Assembly: GCA_903925445.1 (NCBI GenBank)
Contig: CAIYFE010000282.1
Location: 1 to 18,700 of the forward strand
Reading direction: 5' to 3'
DNA: 18,700 bases
Origin: an uncultured Burkholderiales bacterium
GTDB taxonomy: Bacteria > Pseudomonadota > Gammaproteobacteria > Burkholderiales > Burkholderiaceae_C
Position numbers and translations under genes: made by a program
In this document: in pieces, positions 14,967-18,700 of the stretch
Layout: the number at the start of each line of letters is the position of its first letter
Numbering within the stretch: position 1 is the first letter of the stretch
Notes under the pieces: model-generated
What the model was told of the DNA's origin: nothing
What the model saw: only the letters and a program-made list of their open reading frames with translations
Databases searched by the model: none

Positions 14967-14984
14967 AGGGGCGCGCACGCCCCT
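14967..14984 (-). terminator. Hairpin between pyk and fba, possible weak terminator or attenuator
   Basis: On the minus strand AGGGGCG, a TGCG loop and CGCCCCT form a 7-bp GC-rich stem. TAAAATTTTG follows, which is A/T-rich but not a pure T tract. It lies 33 bp after the pyk stop. It may partly end pyk transcription or stabilise a processed pyk 3' end, leaving read-through into fba-purC. Confidence 0.45.
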
Positions 14985-15017
14985 CAAACTTACAAGCCAA
15001 AGCAGCGACGACTCGCT

Positions 15018-16451
15018 TTAAGCCACTCGGCAAATTTGCAGCATGTTGGTGCCCCCGGGCGAGCCCATGGGCATGCCACAGGTGATGGCGTAGACGTCGC
15101 CTGGCTCCACGATGCCGCGAGACTTCAAATGCGACTCAGCTTGCGCCAAGGCGGTGTCACGGTCGGCGCTGGTGTCCATCAACAAAGGACGCACGTTGCG
15201 ATACAAGGCCATGCGGCGTTGGCTGGCTTGTTTGGTGGTGAGCGCGTAAATGGGGATGTGAATGCGGTGGCGGCTCATCCACAAGGCGGTGGAGCCCGAT
15301 TCGGTCAAGGCAACGATGGCCTTGGCGCCTAAATGATGCGCCGTGAACAACGCTCCCATGGCAATGGTTTGGTCAATGCGGGTGAAGGTTTGTCCGGTGA
15401 AATCGGCGTCCAATTCCACGGTTTCGGCGGCTTCGGCGGCGGCACAAATTTTGGCCATTTCTTCTACCGTTTCGAGCGGGTATTTGCCAGCTGCGGTTTC
15501 AGCGCTGAGCATGACGGCATCGGTGCCGTCCAACACGGCATTGGCCACATCGCTGACTTCGGCGCGGGTGGGCACGGGGTTGGTGATCATGCTTTCCATC
15601 ATTTGGGTGGCGGTGATGACGACTTTGTCAAACTCACGAGCCAGCTTGATCATGCGTTTTTGCAGCGCTGGGACGGCCGCATTGCCGACTTCGACCGCCA
15701 AATCACCACGCGCGACCATGATGCCGTCGCTGGCGCGCAAGATTTCTTCCAAATGCGGAATAGCCTCGGCGCGTTCAATTTTTGCAATCAAGCCCGGCTT
15801 GTGCTTGAACTCAGCGCCCGCCACGTTGGCGAGTTGACGCGCCATTTCCATGTCGGTGGCGTTTTTAGGAAAACTCACCGCCAAGTAGTCGGCCTGAAAA
15901 GCCATGGCGGTTTTGATGTCCTCCATGTCCTTGCCGGTCAAGGCAGGCGCGGTCAAACCGCCGCCTTGCTTGTTGATGCCTTTGTTGTTGGAGAGCTCGC
16001 CGCCGATTTTGACAACGGTGTGGACCTGTTCACCCTGCACGCGTTCTACGGTGAGCACGATCAGGCCATCGTTCAAGAGCAACAAATCACCGGGTTTGAC
16101 ATCGCGGGGCAGTTCTTTGTAGTCCAAGCCCACGCCTTGCAAATCACCCAGCTCGGTACGCGAAGCGTCCAAGATAAATTTGGCGCCGTTTTCCAGCATG
16201 ACCTTGCCTTCGGCAAACTTGCCCACGCGAATTTTGGGGCCTTGCAAGTCGGCCATGATGGCCACTTCACGCCCGGCACGTTGGGCGGCTTCTCGCACCA
16301 AACGCGCGCGATCGATGTGATCTTGCGCCTTGCCGTGGCTGAAATTCAAACGCACCACGTTGACACCTGCGCGAATCATTTTTTCCAACAGCGCTGGATC
16401 GCTGGAGGCGGGGCCTAAGGTGGCAACTATTTTGGTGGCGCGACGAACCAT
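15018..16451 (-). CDS. pyk: Pyruvate kinase
   Basis: The enzyme converts phosphoenolpyruvate and ADP to pyruvate and ATP, the last glycolytic step. The 477-residue protein starts MVRRATKIVATLGPASSDP and has the RLNFSHG loop, ADLQGPKIRVG, the B-domain, the active-site strand IMVARGDLAVEVG, the signature VITATQMMESM with TRAEVSDVANAVLDGTDAVMLSAETAAGKYP, and a C-terminal effector-binding domain. Length and motifs are normal for the bacterial tetrameric enzyme. The ATG at 16451 has a strong Shine-Dalgarno (AGGAG) 5 nt upstream, and this decides the start although the frame is open further upstream. It heads the leftward set pyk-fba-purC, which may be one transcription unit with a hairpin after pyk. 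Confidence 0.97.
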   Translation of the reverse strand: MVRRATKIVATLGPASSDPALLEKMIRAGVNVVRLNFSHGKAQDHIDRARLVREAAQRAGREVAIMADLQGPKIRVGKFAEGKVMLENGAKFILDASRTELGDLQGVGLDYKELPRDVKPGDLLLLNDGLIVLTVERVQGEQVHTVVKIGGELSNNKGINKQGGGLTAPALTGKDMEDIKTAMAFQADYLAVSFPKNATDMEMARQLANVAGAEFKHKPGLIAKIERAEAIPHLEEILRASDGIMVARGDLAVEVGNAAVPALQKRMIKLAREFDKVVITATQMMESMITNPVPTRAEVSDVANAVLDGTDAVMLSAETAAGKYPLETVEEMAKICAAAEAAETVELDADFTGQTFTRIDQTIAMGALFTAHHLGAKAIVALTESGSTALWMSRHRIHIPIYALTTKQASQRRMALYRNVRPLLMDTSADRDTALAQAESHLKSRGIVEPGDVYAITCGMPMGSPGGTNMLQICRVA

Positions 16452-16456
16452 GAGGT

Positions 16457-16461
16457 CTCCT
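16457..16461 (-). promoter_or_regulatory. pyk: pyk Shine-Dalgarno
   Basis: AGGAG on the minus strand, 5 nt before the ATG at 16451. It is the best ribosome binding site in the window and fixes the pyk start. Confidence 0.8.
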
Positions 16462-16654
16462 GTTGTGTTTTTGTGGGTTGACCGAATTCTTACATGTTTA
16501 AGTTTCAAATCATTGGCAGCGCAAGGTTGCGATAGTTATTTAATTGACTTGCTTTGTCTTGAACAAAGGTTGTTTTTCCAGCGTTAAAGCGACACATCCC
16601 CACAAGTTCAACGGTTTAATCACGGGTTTGTCATGCAGAAAAGCTAAAATTGCA

Positions 16655-16677
16655 CCCTGTATTGATACAAATCAGGG
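16655..16677. promoter_or_regulatory. Overlapping inverted repeats upstream of the desaturase, candidate operator(s)
   Basis: Three symmetries overlap. TGTAT-TG-ATACA (16658-16669) is a perfect 5+2+5 palindrome. TTGAT-ACAA-ATCAG (16662-16675) matches the FNR/Anr box TTGAT-N4-ATCAA at 9 of 10 positions. CCCTG (16655-16659) pairs with CAGGG (16673-16677). They lie just downstream of a possible -10 (TAAAAT, 16645-16650), so a bound regulator would more likely repress than activate. Which symmetry matters, if any, cannot be told from one sequence. Confidence 0.42.
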
Positions 16678-16767
16678 CATGAGTGCTTGCGTTCTCTAAG
16701 ATGGACTCCCTGACCTTTTTGACCGTTATCTGCCTGCCCTGACTGGCTTTTGCATTTGCCCCTTGCT

Positions 16768-17862
16768 ATGAACCCAACTTCTACGATTCAACCGATTCCT
16801 CCCCACGAACCCATGCCGCACCGCAAAGTCATGCGCGAGTGGCTGGTTCCTTTGGCAGAGCGCACCACCGTGCGCGCCTTTGTTTTGTTACTGATTGATT
16901 ACGCCTTGTGGGCTGGCCTGCTGGCTGGCACTGTTTTGTTGGACGCTTGGTGGGCCAAGTTGCTGTGCGGTTTGGCTGCTGGTTTTGTGATTGGGCGTTT
17001 GTTCATCATTGGCCACGACGCATGTCACCAAAGCCTCACGCCGCACCGCAATTTAAACAAGTGGCTGGGACGCATCGCATTTTTGCCTTCCCTGACGGCG
17101 TACAGCCTGTGGGACATTGGTCACAACGTGGTGCACCACGGCTACACCAACCTCAAAGGCTTTGATTTTGTTTGGGCACCTTACACGCCCGAAGAATTTG
17201 CCGCCCTCACGCCCAAGCAACGCCTGATCGATCGCGTCTACCGCAGCGGCTGGGCACCAGGTCTTTACTACATGATTGAAATTTGGTGGAACAAAATGGT
17301 GTTCCCCAACGAAAAATACATGCCCACGCGTCGCCCCATCTTTACCCGCGATTGCTGGTTGATCACCGTGTTCGGCGCTGCTTGGATTGCTTTCATGACC
17401 TGGGCCGCAATGGCCACTGGGCAATCGATTGCCTTGGTGTTGCTCATGGGCGTGGTGGTGCCTTTCTTGTTTTGGGTGTCCATGATTGGGTTTGTGGTGT
17501 ACGTTCACCACACCCACGTCAAAGTGTCTTGGCACGATGAACGCGGCGCTTGGTCCAAAGCACAACCTTTTGTGTCGACCACCGTGCACTTGACCTTTCC
17601 CTTGGGCATTGGGGCTTTGATGCATCACATCATGGAGCACACCGCGCACCACTTGGACATGAGCATCCCGCTGTACAAGCTCAAGCAAGCCCAAGCCAAG
17701 CTGGAAGAGTTGTTGCCCGAACGCATCGTGATTCAGCCGTTTTCGTGGAAGTGGTATTTCCAAACTGCCCGCGACTGCAAGTTGTACGACTTCAAACAAG
17801 CGTGCTGGACCGATTACCAAGGCCACCCCACCAGCACGCCAGCGGCACAAGCTGCGGCTTGA
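16768..17862 (+). CDS. Membrane fatty acid desaturase (di-iron, acyl-lipid omega-6/delta-12-like)
   Basis: This integral membrane di-iron enzyme uses O2 to introduce double bonds into acyl chains. The 364-residue protein carries three His clusters: HDACH (83-87), HNVVHH (119-124) and HTAHH (291-295), with an extra HHTH at 247-250. Hydrophobic helices lie at about 37-60, 64-80, 196-216 and 220-246. The pattern matches the FADS/DesA-type family; regiospecificity is not decidable from sequence. The ATG at 16768 is preferred over an in-frame TTG 18 nt upstream because neither has a Shine-Dalgarno and ATG is more usual. The gene has its own upstream region with candidate operators and a strong terminator after it, so it looks monocistronic. 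The C-terminus ends in an Ala-rich tail. Confidence 0.92.
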   Translation: MNPTSTIQPIPPHEPMPHRKVMREWLVPLAERTTVRAFVLLLIDYALWAGLLAGTVLLDAWWAKLLCGLAAGFVIGRLFIIGHDACHQSLTPHRNLNKWLGRIAFLPSLTAYSLWDIGHNVVHHGYTNLKGFDFVWAPYTPEEFAALTPKQRLIDRVYRSGWAPGLYYMIEIWWNKMVFPNEKYMPTRRPIFTRDCWLITVFGAAWIAFMTWAAMATGQSIALVLLMGVVVPFLFWVSMIGFVVYVHHTHVKVSWHDERGAWSKAQPFVSTTVHLTFPLGIGALMHHIMEHTAHHLDMSIPLYKLKQAQAKLEELLPERIVIQPFSWKWYFQTARDCKLYDFKQACWTDYQGHPTSTPAAQAAA

Positions 17863-17873
17863 TCTTCAGCCAC

Positions 17874-17897
17874 AAGCCCCGCACTGCGGGGCTTTTT
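17874..17897 (+). terminator. Rho-independent terminator after the desaturase gene
   Basis: AAGCCCCGC (17874-17882), loop ACT and GCGGGGCTT (17886-17894) form a perfect 9-bp stem followed by TTT and more pyrimidines (T tract 17893-17897). It starts 12 bp after the desaturase stop and ends 11 bp before the next start codon. Confidence 0.9.
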
Positions 17898-17907
17898 CTT
17901 GACACCT

Positions 17908-18276
17908 ATGAAACGACTGCTTCTGTTACTCAGCTTGTTGTGTCTGAATGCCCAAGCCATGTGGGTCACGGTGACGCAAAACGAGGTGGCCAATGTTTAC
18001 GTTGACTCCGCTTCGATTGTCAAAATTGGGCAAAACAAGCGCATTTGGGTGGTGTACGACCTCAAAGAGGTCGACACTTTGGGGCAGCAATCGGTCAAGT
18101 CCTACATGGAATACGACTGCGCCGAGTTCAAGTACAAAACCATCAGCGCGACCAGCCACGCCAACCGCATGGGCAACGGACCAGTTTTAAAGTCCATGCC
18201 CGTGCCCGAGGGCTTCAAGCCCGTCAGTCAAGACGCAATGAGCCGGCAACTGTTCGCTTTTGCTTGCGCTTGGTAG
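17908..18276 (+). CDS. Small secreted protein, surface-adhesin E-like
   Basis: This 122-residue exported protein has a clear signal peptide (MKRLLLLLSLLCLNAQA, probable cleavage after residue 17). The mature part carries the W-V-x-V...VYVD-x-x-S-I-x-K-x-G...R-I-W-V-V-Y-D-L-K pattern I associate with the surface-adhesin protein E family (first described in Haemophilus; many short homologues of unknown role in Betaproteobacteria). Two mature cysteines, C71 and C120, could form a disulfide. Adhesion is not shown by the sequence. The ATG is preferred over an in-frame TTG 9 nt upstream because the signal peptide starts there. It begins only 11 bp after the desaturase terminator with no clear Shine-Dalgarno, so it may depend on read-through or an overlapping promoter. 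Confidence 0.75.
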   Translation: MKRLLLLLSLLCLNAQAMWVTVTQNEVANVYVDSASIVKIGQNKRIWVVYDLKEVDTLGQQSVKSYMEYDCAEFKYKTISATSHANRMGNGPVLKSMPVPEGFKPVSQDAMSRQLFAFACAW

Positions 18277-18295
18277 GTCTTGCGCGCAGCTGACC

Positions 18296-18700
18296 TCACA
18301 GCAGCAACATGCTGGCCGCGGCGATTGCAGTGGGCAAGCAAGCGCCAGCAAACAATCCGCCTGCGCCAACGGATTGATCTTCAAACCCTCCGCGCAACAA
18401 GGCGACGCCGGCCGGATTGGGAGCATTGGCAATCACTGTCAAACCACCGCCTGTGACGGCGCCTGCCATCAACATGTATTGCGATGGAAAGCTCAAGCCT
18501 TCGATGAGCGAGCCCAAATAAGTCAGCGCGGCGTTATCGGTCACCGCCGTCAGACCCAAGCCGCCCCAAAACAAGGCTACGGGCTCCAAGCTCGAAACAA
18601 TGGGTTGCAGCCACCACTGTTGCAATCCGCCCAACACCACCAAGCCCGCCAAGAAAAAGCCAACCAACAAAGCTTCTTTCAAAATCAAAGGCGATTGGTA
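18296..18700 (-). CDS. Putative Na+/H+ antiporter, C-terminal part (5' end beyond window)
   Basis: The frame is open to the right edge, so about 134 C-terminal residues are visible and the start lies outside. The segment has several hydrophobic helices (ALLVGFFLAGLVVLGGLQ, YMLMAGAVTGGGLTVIANAP, AGGLFAGACLPTAIAAASMLLL) with a polar, conserved-looking motif VTDNAALTYLGSLIEG and the stretch NAPNPAGVALLRGGFED. I recognise this as the C-terminus of a bacterial family annotated as putative Na+/H+ antiporters (Na_H_antiport_3-like); transport specificity is unproven. It is convergent with the adhesin-E-like gene, 19 bp apart, with no terminator hairpin visible. Confidence 0.72.
   Translation of the reverse strand, partial: YQSPLILKEALLVGFFLAGLVVLGGLQQWWLQPIVSSLEPVALFWGGLGLTAVTDNAALTYLGSLIEGLSFPSQYMLMAGAVTGGGLTVIANAPNPAGVALLRGGFEDQSVGAGGLFAGACLPTAIAAASMLLL

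Larger units (their letters stand above)
16452..16767. other. 316-bp divergent intergenic region between pyk and the desaturase gene
   Basis: No supported gene or tRNA lies here. The region is A/T-richer than its neighbours and should hold the promoters of both genes. On the pyk side, besides the Shine-Dalgarno, TTGCGC-N17-TTAAAC on the minus strand is only a poor promoter match. A small inverted repeat, CTTTGT/ACAAAG (16552-16568), is followed by a T-rich stretch and may be a weak hairpin. On the desaturase side, TAAAAT at 16645-16650 is a plausible -10 without a good -35, and overlapping palindromes follow at 16655-16677. Confidence 0.6.

Noticed and set aside
15333..16418. Plus-strand open frame of about 360 codons opposite pyk
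   Set aside because: It is a shadow of pyruvate kinase, with His/Phe-rich low-complexity translation and no start signals.
16552..16577. CTTTGT/ACAAAG hairpin followed by T-rich DNA as a terminator or small RNA end
   Set aside because: The stem is only 6 bp and A/T-rich, and no gene ends upstream of it on that strand.
17899..17904. TTGACA, a perfect -35 consensus, just before the adhesin-E-like start
   Set aside because: The matching -10 would fall inside the signal peptide coding sequence, and no good hexamer exists at 16-18 bp. Starting later would remove the signal peptide.

Overview
The window looks like chromosomal DNA of a betaproteobacterium of the order Burkholderiales, most likely the family Comamonadaceae (Limnohabitans/Rhodoferax-like). 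This is inferred from moderately high GC, strong C/G third-position use, protein sequence flavour, and the gene neighbourhood pyk-fba-purC, purE-purK-tsaC, dacB. I found no rRNA, tRNA, CRISPR array, insertion sequence or prophage structure. The content is mostly housekeeping, with one lower-GC accessory patch at about 7.7-9.2 kb.

Left part (1-5.94 kb): the 3' two thirds of uvrA (nucleotide excision repair), then convergent pyrF (pyrimidine synthesis), a divergent EamA/DMT exporter, and the leftward operon tsaB-rimI-udg. That operon covers tRNA t6A modification, ribosomal protein acetylation and a family-4 uracil-DNA glycosylase. Its genes overlap by ATGA or are separated by only 10 bp.

Centre (5.94-9.22 kb): dacB (PBP4) is divergent from tsaB, and only 31 bp separate the two start codons. 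A perfect 15-bp inverted repeat carries both start codons and two mirror-image -10 boxes. dacB is followed at once by a SemiSWEET-type sugar transporter gene. Tail to tail with it lie a TauE/SafE permease and a higBA-type toxin-antitoxin locus. The toxin gene is broken by a one-base frameshift, while the antitoxin and the promoter/operator look intact.

Right-centre (9.2-16.45 kb): leftward purE-purK-tsaC (purine synthesis plus the first t6A enzyme), a rightward thioredoxin-TPR chaperone (CnoX/YbbN type), and leftward pyk-fba-purC, which places two glycolytic genes directly ahead of a purine gene.

Right end (16.45-18.7 kb): a 316-bp intergenic region with candidate operators, a membrane fatty-acid desaturase with a clear terminator, a small secreted surface-adhesin-E-like protein, and the 3' part of a putative Na+/H+ antiporter running off the edge.

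The most unusual signals are regulatory. Several genes (pyrF, tsaB, dacB and the toxin) have a -10-like hexamer exactly 6 nt before the ATG and no convincing Shine-Dalgarno, which suggests leaderless mRNAs. I see no convincing wholly new multi-gene system.
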